NCBI GenBank assembly: GCA_964387425.1
Contig: CAYLXP010000004.1
Coordinates: 1 to 64,000, forward strand
Direction of reading: 5' to 3'
Origin: CAYLXP01 sp964387425
Lineage (GTDB): Bacteria > Verrucomicrobiota > Kiritimatiellia > UBA8416
Length of the DNA: 64,000 nt
Both the position numbers and the translations under genes were made by a program. The first letter of the stretch is position 1. Every line of letters starts with the position of its first letter. Shown here piece by piece: positions 34,456-42,891 of the stretch. The notes under the pieces are model-generated. The model was not told where the DNA came from. It made no database searches and worked only from the letters and a program-made list of their open reading frames with translations.

Positions 34456-34818
34456 ATGCTCCGCTTCATCGTAGACGAATCGACTGGCACATCTGTTGCC
34501 AACTGCCTGCGTGATGCCGACTGTGATGTTGTTGTGGTCTCTGAGTCTATGCCTGCGGCCGATGACGTGGATATCCTGGCTCTGGCGGAGTAGGAAGATC
34601 GGATCGTTGTCACCAACGACAAGGATTTCGGGGAACTCGTCTTTCGCAGTGGTAAGGGGCATGCGGGAGTCATTCTTTTCCGCTTGCAGGATGAGTCTGC
34701 GGCGAACCGTGTGCGCATGGCGGCCATCATCTTGGAGCGGCATGGTGACCAGCTTGCCGGGAGCTTTGTCGTCGTCACCGAGAACAGCATCCGAATCCGT
34801 CCCGCTGTGAGTGGATAG
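34456..34818 (+). pseudogene. DUF5615 PIN-like toxin gene broken by one in-frame TAG
   Basis: From ATG 34456 to TAG 34816 the frame codes for a typical DUF5615 protein of 120 codons: MLRFIVDESTG (first acidic residue), ILALAE, then after the stop EDRIVVTNDKDFGELVF, GVILFRL and a C-terminal VVVTENSIRIRP. A single TAG at 34591-34593 interrupts it; GAG or AAG would fit the family there. There is no frameshift and the rest is well kept, so the change is recent or a sequencing error. The intact antitoxin-type gene lies just upstream. Confidence 0.78.
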
Positions 34819-35144
34819 TCGTCTTCCTCTGCCGGACAAGATGTCCGGCCTACCAAGGAAGTTTCCATGATGTATGATCCGGCGGAGGCAAGACGCCTCG
34901 CGCCTGAAACTGGCCTCGAGAGCTACTCGGACTGTCGCATCGGAAGACGATAGCGGGCGACGAGAGCGCTAGACGATTGATATGATCACTACTCGTTATC
35001 CGTTCTCGCCCCCTATCGTCAACCGGTTCCCCTTCTTGTTGGCTCCATTTCGATCCCGTGTCAAATCGCACAAGTCGATTTATCATAACCCTCATTTTCT
35101 GTTGAAGTCCCTTGCTCTACACTGCTCGTGATGAGACGGAGAGA
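34819..35144. other. Intergenic region without a recognisable gene
   Basis: This region holds a hairpin at 34831-34849 (GCCGGAC/GTCCGGC) and a smaller GAGGC/GCCTC hairpin near 34885-34900. No credible coding frame, tRNA or promoter is seen. Confidence 0.6.
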
Positions 35145-35194
35145 GTAGTGCAAGCTTCCAGCTTGCGAGTTCACAAGCAAGATGCTTGTGCTAC
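35145..35194. repeat. Compound palindromic repeat upstream of the second HzsA-like fusion gene
   Basis: GTAG and CTAC ends enclose two small hairpins, GCAAGCTTCCAGCTTGC and ACAAGCAAGATGCTTGT. It lies 41 bp before ATG 35236, in the probable leader. Similar words occur as dispersed intergenic repeats in related bacteria. Confidence 0.7.
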
Positions 35195-35235
35195 ACTATT
35201 GGACTACAAGTGAACTGACTGGAGATAAACAGGAC

Positions 35236-38200
35236 ATGAACCCTACTACGAAACTGAGAATACTGAGTTTGGCATCCATGCTACTGATCACCGCGTCATC
35301 AATGTGGGCAGGCACCTGCACCTTCAGCGACTGGCGCGTGAGTCACGAAGGCAAAGTCACAAACTGGGTGGGAAGCGTGAAAGCAACCCAGGGGTTGCCG
35401 GAATGGTACGACGAAACCGAATGGCAGATGAATCGCGGCAAACGCTTCTCCAACAAGAAAGCCGACATCTATGCGGTGTGCGAGGTCACGGCTGATCGCG
35501 CCTATACCCAAGGCCTGTCGATATCAGGCCATACCAAAATACGTCTCAATGGTAGGGAGGTGGAACCGTACGAGAAACTGAACATCTTCAGTTTGGCTCT
35601 CAAGCGCGGCAAGAACGTCTTCGAAGTCAAGGCCCTGAAGGGCGGGAGCAAACTGCTGCTTACACGCGTGAACCTGGATCACATGTTTGTGCCAACCAAT
35701 GCCAAGATCCGGAATGCGGAGCTCGCGATTAATGCACTGGGGAAGCGGTATTCTGACTATCCAGCAAAGAAGCATCTTGCGCGCCTGAAGGCGCTCAAGA
35801 AGAACAAGGCATCTGACGAAGAGGTCGAGAAACTGCGCTATCGTGCGCTGGTGTTGGACAACCCCGATGTTGATTTCGACAAGATCCTGTTCCGGGCGTC
35901 AAAGAGTACCTCCATGCCGGCCAACTGGCTGGGCAACGCCTCGTACATTCGCAGCCGCGGTTCGGAACGCCAGGTGAACTTCAATGATGAGCTGTTGACG
36001 CTCAATCTGAAGAACCGCGCCATGGCGCCTGTCTGCAAGGGCGCCGACTCGCGTGAGGCATTCATGGATATTGCGCTGGATTACGATGGGACGAAGTTCC
36101 TCTTCTCCGGTGTCGATCTCGAGAGCAATAGCTTCCAGGTGTACGAGATGAATGTTGATGGCACCGGTAGGCGGCGCATCACCACGCCGGTACCGGCGAT
36201 CGACAACTACAATGGGATTTACCTGCCGGGCGGCAAAATCCTCTTCTGCTCGACATCATCCCTCAACGCCGTGCCATGCGTTTCGGGTAGCCAGTATGTT
36301 GGGAACCTCTACGAAATCAACCCCGACGGATCCGGCATGCGCCAGGTGACCTTTGACCAGGAAAACGACTGGTACCCCTGGGTGACCGACGATGGTCGGG
36401 TGATGTACCTGCGCTGGGAGTACACCGACAACGCACACTATTTCACGCGGATCCTCATGAAGATGAATCCCGACGGAACCAACCAACGGTCCATCTACGG
36501 TTCAAACTCCTATTTCCCGAACACCATGTTCTATGCCAAATCGATCCCCGGGCGACCCTCGCAGTTTGCGGCGATCTGTTCGGGGCACCATGGAGTGTCG
36601 CGCGCGGGCGAGTTGATCATTTTTGACACGGCCAAGGGTGAGTTCGAGGCAGATGGTGCTGTGCAGCGGATTCCAGGGCGCGGCGAGGAGGTTGAACCCG
36701 CGGTTATCGACCAGTACATGAGTGGCAAGTGGCCGCGGTTTCTGCATCCTTATCCGTTGAGCGAGGACTTCTTTCTGGTGTCCGGCCAATTGGATCCCCG
36801 GCAGAGATGGTCTCTTTACCTGGTGGATCGCTATGATAACATGATCAAGCTCGCCGAGTCCGATCGGCATCTCTACGAGCCCGTGCCCCTGAAAGCGCGT
36901 AAGCGTCCCCCCGTCCGGCCTGACAGCCGGAACTTCGCCGCGGAGGATGCAACGCTATTCATCCAGGACATCTACGAAGGTCCGGGATTGGAAGGGGTTC
37001 CCCGCGGGACGGTCAAGTCGCTACGGCTCTTTACTTATGGCTATGCCTATCGCCAGGTGGGCGGTCATGAGGCTCTTGCTGTTGAGGGCGGTTGGGACAC
37101 GAAGCGTGTGCTCGGCACGGTGCCCGTAGAGGAGGACGGCTCTGTCATGTTCAAGATTCCGCACAGCAAGCCGATCTCCATCCAGCCGCTGGATAAAGAT
37201 GGGCGTGCATTGCAGTTGATGCGTAGCTGGCTGACGGCCATGCCCGGTGAACGGCTTTCCTGCATTGGTTGCCACGAGCGCAGCAATACGGCGCCGCCGC
37301 CACGCGTTGCCGCTGCGGCGCGCAAGGCTCCCGAGAACCTCACGCCCTGGAGAGGCATTGCGCGTCCGTACGGGTTCGGTTTTAAACGTGAGGTGCAGCC
37401 CGTACTCGACAAGTTCTGTGCGGGTTGTCACAAAGGCCAGGATGGCCGTCCCAACTTCGCAGACGCCACCGAAGAACAGTTCGGTAGGCGGCGCTTCGGC
37501 AAATCCTATCTTGCTCTGCATCCCTACGTGCGCCGGCCCGGTCCCGAGAGCGATATGCATCTGCTTCCGCCCATGGAGTACCACCCATCAACCAGCGAGC
37601 TGGTTCAGTTGTTGGAGAAGGGTCACTATGGGGTTGAGTTGGACGAGGACGCATGGTCCCGCCTGATTACGTGGATCGACCTCAATGTGCCCTACCACGC
37701 GACCTGGCTCGAGGAGCGCAACTACGACGAGGCCACCCAACAGAAGGCCGCCGATACCGTGGCGCTCAAGAAGCGCTACGCCGGTATCGACGACAACATC
37801 GAGTGGATGCCTAAACGGCCCATTGAAACGCCGGAATTCATCAAACCCAAGCCGGTCAAGCGCACCGCGGATACCGTGACCCTGGATGGTTGGCCCCTCA
37901 GCGAGCAGGGCGCGAAAGCGCTCGCGGGTGAGACCAGGAGCTTCAAGGTTGGCGGGCGCAAAATGACCTTCGTGAAAGTTGCCGCCGGAAAATTCGTGAT
38001 GGGTTCAAAAGATGGCGCCCTTGATGAAGCTCCGCGGAGCATCGTTTCGATCGACAAGCCGTTCTGGATGTCCGTGAAGGAGCTCACGAACCGGGAGTAC
38101 AGCGATTTTGATCCCACGCACGACAGCGGGGCGATCGATCAGCAGTGGAAAGACCACATCTTTCCCGGCTATCCCGCGGGCGAGCCGGAAATGCCGGTCA

Positions 38201-38760
38201 TTCGCGTCAGCTGGAACGAGGCGATGGCATACTGCAAGTGGGCCTCGGAGGAGAGCGGGGTCAAGGTCTCGCTGCCGACCGAAGCGCAGTGGGAATGGGC
38301 GGCCCGTGCCGGCAGTGGCGATGGTTTCCATTTTGAGAAAGCGCAGATAGCGGAATATGCAAACCTGGCCGACGAGAGCATCGGGTTGTTGGCCGTGAAG
38401 GGCGTGGATCCAAAACCCATCTCCGAAAGCTCGCGCTCACCGGTGACTGACTTCGTTCCGCGCGATGCATCATTCGACGATGGCCGCCTGACGCCGTCCG
38501 GTACGGCGCAGTATGCCGCGAATCCGTGGGGACTGTTCGATATGCACGGCAACGTCTCCGAATGGACGCGCTCCGACTACGCCGCCTACCCGTACAAGGC
38601 CGACGACGGCCGCAACGGCGGGAACGTTGACGTGCGCAAGGTGGCCCGTGGAGGCTCGTGGCGTGATCGTCCGCACCGCGCGACGGCTTCATTCCGCCTG
38701 CCGTACGAAGCGCACCAGAAGGTCTTCAACGTCGGCATTCGTCTTGTGATCGAGGAGTAA
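35236..38760 (+). CDS. HzsA-like beta-propeller / diheme cytochrome c / FGE-like fusion protein (second copy)
   Basis: The protein is 1174 residues from ATG 35236, with a signal peptide ending near SSMWA. The N-terminal ~130 residues are a galactose-binding-like module (SGHTKIRLNGREVEPYEKLN), not the discoidin domain of the paralogue. A propeller-like HzsA-related region follows (DGRVMYLRWEYTDNAHYFTR, MNPDGTNQRSIYGSNSYFPN), then haem-c motifs CIGCH (676-680) and CAGCH (728-732), and an FGE-like domain from about 906 (FVMGSKDGALDEAP, VSEWTRSDY, ARGGSWRDRP) lacking the catalytic Cys pair. Much of the core is recognisably shared with the 16156 gene. Electron transfer in the periplasm is likely; the substrate is unknown. 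Confidence 0.8.
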   Translation: MNPTTKLRILSLASMLLITASSMWAGTCTFSDWRVSHEGKVTNWVGSVKATQGLPEWYDETEWQMNRGKRFSNKKADIYAVCEVTADRAYTQGLSISGHTKIRLNGREVEPYEKLNIFSLALKRGKNVFEVKALKGGSKLLLTRVNLDHMFVPTNAKIRNAELAINALGKRYSDYPAKKHLARLKALKKNKASDEEVEKLRYRALVLDNPDVDFDKILFRASKSTSMPANWLGNASYIRSRGSERQVNFNDELLTLNLKNRAMAPVCKGADSREAFMDIALDYDGTKFLFSGVDLESNSFQVYEMNVDGTGRRRITTPVPAIDNYNGIYLPGGKILFCSTSSLNAVPCVSGSQYVGNLYEINPDGSGMRQVTFDQENDWYPWVTDDGRVMYLRWEYTDNAHYFTRILMKMNPDGTNQRSIYGSNSYFPNTMFYAKSIPGRPSQFAAICSGHHGVSRAGELIIFDTAKGEFEADGAVQRIPGRGEEVEPAVIDQYMSGKWPRFLHPYPLSEDFFLVSGQLDPRQRWSLYLVDRYDNMIKLAESDRHLYEPVPLKARKRPPVRPDSRNFAAEDATLFIQDIYEGPGLEGVPRGTVKSLRLFTYGYAYRQVGGHEALAVEGGWDTKRVLGTVPVEEDGSVMFKIPHSKPISIQPLDKDGRALQLMRSWLTAMPGERLSCIGCHERSNTAPPPRVAAAARKAPENLTPWRGIARPYGFGFKREVQPVLDKFCAGCHKGQDGRPNFADATEEQFGRRRFGKSYLALHPYVRRPGPESDMHLLPPMEYHPSTSELVQLLEKGHYGVELDEDAWSRLITWIDLNVPYHATWLEERNYDEATQQKAADTVALKKRYAGIDDNIEWMPKRPIETPEFIKPKPVKRTADTVTLDGWPLSEQGAKALAGETRSFKVGGRKMTFVKVAAGKFVMGSKDGALDEAPRSIVSIDKPFWMSVKELTNREYSDFDPTHDSGAIDQQWKDHIFPGYPAGEPEMPVIRVSWNEAMAYCKWASEESGVKVSLPTEAQWEWAARAGSGDGFHFEKAQIAEYANLADESIGLLAVKGVDPKPISESSRSPVTDFVPRDASFDDGRLTPSGTAQYAANPWGLFDMHGNVSEWTRSDYAAYPYKADDGRNGGNVDVRKVARGGSWRDRPHRATASFRLPYEAHQKVFNVGIRLVIEE

Positions 38761-38831
38761 TTCTCGTTGAATGGGCAAGGACATCAAGCTAGTGGGGCCT
38801 GGGGGAGGACCCACGGAGTGGAGACATGCGT

Positions 38832-38951
38832 CGTCCTTCGGACGCCGCGGCGTGCGCTCGGAGATCGCACGCTACTGAGAGCCACGCTGGCGTGGCCTAC
38901 TCCCAGGTAGCCGTTGCTCTCCGAGCGACGGCAGCAACGCCCGGAGGGCGG
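38832..38951. repeat. 120-bp palindromic element, copy 1 (family A)
   Basis: Arms of about 45 bases (38832-38876 and about 38907-38951) are imperfect inverted copies, beginning CGTCCTTCGGACGCCGCGG and ending in GGAGGGCGG. A second copy with nearly identical arms but a different loop lies at 46059-46182. No coding capacity; MITE- or REP-like. Confidence 0.85.
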
Positions 38952-39004
38952 TGAATGAGCAGTGCACTGGGAGTGCGAAAGAGCTAGCAACAGGAGAAAC
39001 AGGT

Positions 39005-40228
39005 ATGAGAACACCGGATCTGAGCCGGCGCACGTTCATCAAGGCCGCCGGGGCGGCCGTCGCGGTCCCCAACATCATCACATCCAACGCACTGGGCTCC
39101 AACGGGGTGCCTCCCGCCAGTGAACGCATTGTTATGGCCGGTCTTGGCATGGGGGGGCGCGGTCGGGGCGTGCTGGGCGAGTTCCTGGGCCAGGCCTCCA
39201 TCCAGGTGGTTGCCGTCAATGACGTCAAGAAGGACACGATGGCAGGCGCCAAGAGCATGGTTGATAAGAAATACGGGAACAGTGACTGCCAGGCTCACGA
39301 GGATTACCGTGAGATCCTGGCTCGTGACGATATCGACATGGTTTTCTGTGCGCCGCCGGATCACTGGCACGCGCAGATGATGATCGACGCCTGCAAGGCG
39401 GGCAAGGACGTGATGTGCGAGAAACCGCTCACCCTGACGATTGCGGAAGGTCGCAAGATCGTCCAGGCGGCCAGGCAGTATGGTCGTATCGCTGCGGGCG
39501 GCAGCCAGCGTGTGCTGCAGGATTACGGCCGCGCGGCCTGTGCGGCCAACAGCGGGAAGTTCGGGAAGATCCTCTCCGCCAACGCCTCGCCCGGCGGGCC
39601 ACCGAACCCCTGCTATCTCGGCGAGCAGCCTGTTCCTGACAACATCAACTGGGATCTCTGGCTCGGTCCGGCGCCCTGGGCTCCTTATCACGCTTACCGC
39701 TGCGGTCGTGCCTACGGCCTGAGCGGCAAAGGTTTCCGGACGTGGGAGGATTACTCAGGCGGCATGATGACCGACTGGGGCGGCCACAAATTCGGTGGTG
39801 CGCTGCACGGTCTGCAACTCGATCACACCGGCCCGACCGAGATTCATCCTCCCAAGGATGGACAGCCACTGACCTACGTCTTTGCGACCGGCCAGACGTT
39901 GAAGGTCCAGGGCGGACCCAACTACGTATGCGAGGGCGGTACAGTTTCCAGGGACAACCTGCGCCACAAGGTGCCGGCGGGTCTACGTTGGTACTCTGGT
40001 GGTGCCAAGACGCTCGTCCAGGATTTTGTCCACTGCGTCAAGACACGCGAGACGCCATTCCGGGACGTCGAGTGGGCGCATCGTACGGCGACCGTTTGCC
40101 ACCTGGGCAACATAGCGCTGAAGCTCAAGCGCTCCCTGAAGTGGGATCCCGACAAAGAGGACTTCATCGGCGATGTAGAAGCAAGCCGAATGGTAGATCG
40201 CCCGCGTCGTGGCCCCTGGCAGATTTAG
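39005..40228 (+). CDS. Tat-exported Gfo/Idh/MocA family oxidoreductase
   Basis: The 407-residue protein starts at ATG 39005 (AGGAG upstream). The N-terminus carries a twin-arginine signal (SRRTFIKAAGAAVAVPN), so it is exported folded, presumably with its cofactor. The Rossmann region reads IVMAGLGMGGRGRG and the family signature CEKPLTLTIAEG follows near residue 140. A later DWGGHKFGGALHGL segment matches the C-terminal domain of Planctomycete-type members. The substrate is probably a sugar or sugar acid. It is 244 bp after the HzsA-like fusion gene and 19 bp before the HEAT-PA14 gene, so the latter two may be co-transcribed. Confidence 0.85.
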   Translation: MRTPDLSRRTFIKAAGAAVAVPNIITSNALGSNGVPPASERIVMAGLGMGGRGRGVLGEFLGQASIQVVAVNDVKKDTMAGAKSMVDKKYGNSDCQAHEDYREILARDDIDMVFCAPPDHWHAQMMIDACKAGKDVMCEKPLTLTIAEGRKIVQAARQYGRIAAGGSQRVLQDYGRAACAANSGKFGKILSANASPGGPPNPCYLGEQPVPDNINWDLWLGPAPWAPYHAYRCGRAYGLSGKGFRTWEDYSGGMMTDWGGHKFGGALHGLQLDHTGPTEIHPPKDGQPLTYVFATGQTLKVQGGPNYVCEGGTVSRDNLRHKVPAGLRWYSGGAKTLVQDFVHCVKTRETPFRDVEWAHRTATVCHLGNIALKLKRSLKWDPDKEDFIGDVEASRMVDRPRRGPWQI

Positions 40229-40247
40229 AGAATTGGAAGGAAAACTC

Positions 40248-42677
40248 ATGAAGACGCTATTTGCATTCATATTGGTTTCAGCTGCCTTGGCCGGTTCGGC
40301 CCGGGCAGACCTGTGGGATGATCTTGCCCGGTACGAAATGGGTGACGCAACAAACAAGGCACCGATGCAGGTGACCGAGTTGATTACCGAAACGGCCGTG
40401 GGCGAGCGAGGGGAGATAGAGGCGCGGTTCATTGCGCTTTTGCAGTCCGACGCAGCGACCCCGGCGGCCAAGTGGTTTGCCTGCCGTATGCTGCAGCGGG
40501 TCGGTACGGAGGCGTGTGTGCCGGTACTGGCTTCGTTACTGCATGAAGAGAAGCTCTCCCACTATGCCAGGCTCACACTGGAGCGGTTGACCGATTCCGA
40601 TGCGGCCGGCAAAGCCTTGCTCAAGGCGGTCAAGGATGCACCCGATCAGCTCAAGATTGGCATTATCGGGAGTCTTGGCGTACGCGGCGATGAATCTGCC
40701 GTCAAGACGATCGCTAGATACACGAAGAGCGAGAATCTTGCGCTCGCGAAGGCAGCGGCAGAGGCATTGGGTAAGATTGGCGGAAAACCTGCCGCGGCGG
40801 CGCTTCGCAAAGCGCTCGCGGAGCAGGCAGCGCTGCCCGTTGACGCTGACGCGCTGTTGGCCCGTGCCGAGGCGATCAAAGACCCGGGGACGTTCTACCG
40901 TCGGGGGGAGAGCACGGGTGTGACCGCAATGGGTGAAGACTGCGTGACCTCAGAGGGGAAGCCGGGCTGGAAGGGGGAGTATTTCAACGGTTCTGGCTGC
41001 GATGGCGAGCCCGTACTGGTTCGTCATGATGAGAGCATCCAGTTCAACTGGGATAAGGGGAGCCCCGGCGAAGGCATCCAGGCGGACCATTTCACGGTTC
41101 GCTGGACCGGCACCGTGACGCCCCCGGAATCGAGGCTGTATACCCTTTTCTCGGATGCTGATGATAGTATCTCGATTGCGGTCGATGGTGCGCTGCTGAC
41201 GAGTGCTTCAAAAGGGAGCTTCAAGCGGGAGGCCCAGGTCGAACTCGAGGCGGGGGCCGCGTACACCGTGGTGGTAACCTATGGAGAACTGGCAGGGCAT
41301 GCTCGAATCACGCTGGATTGGGACTGTCCGTTGCCTGGACATCATGAGGCGAAAGCGTGTGCGTTGGCCGCGGTGGTTCCCGTGGCGCAGCAGGGCAGTC
41401 TTCTGGCCTCAGGGGACGGCTTGCGGCCCGACGACGCATATACGCTCCTGATGGAGGGGCGCAACCCCGGCATTCGCACGGGTGCGTTCATTCAGCTTGC
41501 GGCCGCGGATCCAAAGCGCGCCAAAGCTGTGCTGATGGAAGCGCTCAACAAGGCGGATGACCCGATTCGGCCGGAGCTCCTTCGTGCTGGGATGGAGCAT
41601 GGCGACGCAATGACGCGGGATGTCCTGGTCGCCAAGCATCTCTGCAATGGCAATCCTGCCGACCAGCTTGTGCTTCTCGCCGCTATTGAGGATCTCAACT
41701 ATGCCGAGTACGAGCCGGAGGTCATTGAGCTTCTGGCCGCCTCGGGCGGGAAGCTTCAGGATGCAGCCATCTACACGCTTGCGACGATTGGCGGCGTGGC
41801 AAGTTTCAAGCCGCTGTATGACCTGTACTCCAAGAATCCCAGTGACGCCGTGACCTATGCCATCACCGCCTTGCCCGTGCCGTCGGTGGATGCTCAACTC
41901 CTGAAGACGGTTGGCGAAGGCGATGACATGGCGGCACGCCTGTCTGCGATGACGCCCCTGGTGCTTCGGAATCCTGCCGGGGCGATAGCGCTGCTCAACC
42001 GGTTGGCAGGCGCGGGTCATCCGGACGAGATCCGGAAAGGCGCCTACAAGGCCCTGGAGTCCATTAACGACCTGGATACCTGCAAGGTTCTTTCTGCTGC
42101 CGTGGTTAAAGATGATGCATGGCGGAAGCCGGCTCAGCTGACGTTGAAGCGTGTCTGTGTCTACCGGAACGAACCACAGGCCATCTGGAGTGGAGCGTTT
42201 GCTCCGGCGCTGGAGTCCGCAGACAATGGCGGCCGCGAAGCGCTGCTGGCAATTCTCGACGGCGTGGCCTGCAATGAATCCCTGGCGTACCTGAAGAAAG
42301 CGATTGAGACTCCCGGGGATCCGCTAAGGCCTGCGGCTCTTCGCTCCCTGGCCCGGTGGCCACACTTCAACGCCGGTGAGGCGTGGGTGACCATCGCAGC
42401 CGCACAGGGCTCAGCCCCCGAAGACGTTACCGCCGCTGAACGCGGAATTGTGCGTGTGCTCACGCGCAAGGAGATCAGCGCAAAAGCTGATCAGCGCGTG
42501 AAACTTGCTGCCAGGGCCATCCAGAAGGGACCAACCCCGGAGTTCAAGCAGGCAATCCTGGGTTGTTATGAGAAACCGTCCAAGGATGACATGGCGGCCA
42601 TCAAGAAGCACTGGAAGCCGTTGCTGAATGATGCCAACAGCAATATTGTGGCTCGGGTGCAGGCGCTGATGAAGTAG
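40248..42677 (+). CDS. Secreted HEAT-repeat protein with central PA14 domain
   Basis: The protein is 809 residues from ATG 40248 (GGAAGG upstream), with a signal peptide ending GSARA. Residues about 30-220 and 390-800 are helical repeats of the HEAT type (FACRMLQRVGTEACVPVLAS, KAAAEALGKIGGKPAAAALR). A PA14-type sugar-binding beta domain lies between them (about 240-365; GWKGEYFNGSGCDGEPVL, DHFTVRWTGTV, YTLFSDADDSISIAVDG). There is no enzymatic motif. It follows the Tat-exported oxidoreductase closely and may scaffold or bind glycans with it in the periplasm. Confidence 0.75.
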   Translation: MKTLFAFILVSAALAGSARADLWDDLARYEMGDATNKAPMQVTELITETAVGERGEIEARFIALLQSDAATPAAKWFACRMLQRVGTEACVPVLASLLHEEKLSHYARLTLERLTDSDAAGKALLKAVKDAPDQLKIGIIGSLGVRGDESAVKTIARYTKSENLALAKAAAEALGKIGGKPAAAALRKALAEQAALPVDADALLARAEAIKDPGTFYRRGESTGVTAMGEDCVTSEGKPGWKGEYFNGSGCDGEPVLVRHDESIQFNWDKGSPGEGIQADHFTVRWTGTVTPPESRLYTLFSDADDSISIAVDGALLTSASKGSFKREAQVELEAGAAYTVVVTYGELAGHARITLDWDCPLPGHHEAKACALAAVVPVAQQGSLLASGDGLRPDDAYTLLMEGRNPGIRTGAFIQLAAADPKRAKAVLMEALNKADDPIRPELLRAGMEHGDAMTRDVLVAKHLCNGNPADQLVLLAAIEDLNYAEYEPEVIELLAASGGKLQDAAIYTLATIGGVASFKPLYDLYSKNPSDAVTYAITALPVPSVDAQLLKTVGEGDDMAARLSAMTPLVLRNPAGAIALLNRLAGAGHPDEIRKGAYKALESINDLDTCKVLSAAVVKDDAWRKPAQLTLKRVCVYRNEPQAIWSGAFAPALESADNGGREALLAILDGVACNESLAYLKKAIETPGDPLRPAALRSLARWPHFNAGEAWVTIAAAQGSAPEDVTAAERGIVRVLTRKEISAKADQRVKLAARAIQKGPTPEFKQAILGCYEKPSKDDMAAIKKHWKPLLNDANSNIVARVQALMK

Positions 42678-42695
42678 GTGTTTGTCAGGTAACCC

Positions 42696-42806
42696 CGGGC
42701 CGTCTCGGCCCGAGGGCGGATCGGCTATACGGATGAGATATCCTCGGCAGCGGTTGCTGATCACATGATGCCTCGCGTGGATCTGCGCTGGCCCCGGGAC
42801 GGGGCC
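42696..42806. other. Two GC-rich hairpins downstream of the HEAT-PA14 gene
   Basis: CGGGCCG TCT CGGCCCG (42696-42712) and GGCCCCG GGA CGGGGCC (42790-42806) are perfect seven-base stems. Neither has a U-run. The first is 19 bp after the stop codon and may act as a weak terminator; both may belong to the palindromic repeats of this genome. Confidence 0.5.
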
Positions 42807-42891
42807 GCGCTACTGGGAAGTCGGGAACGTTGGAGAATGGACGGGAATAACGCTCATGAAGCGTGCATGGCTGAACAGAGGAGGATGCAAG

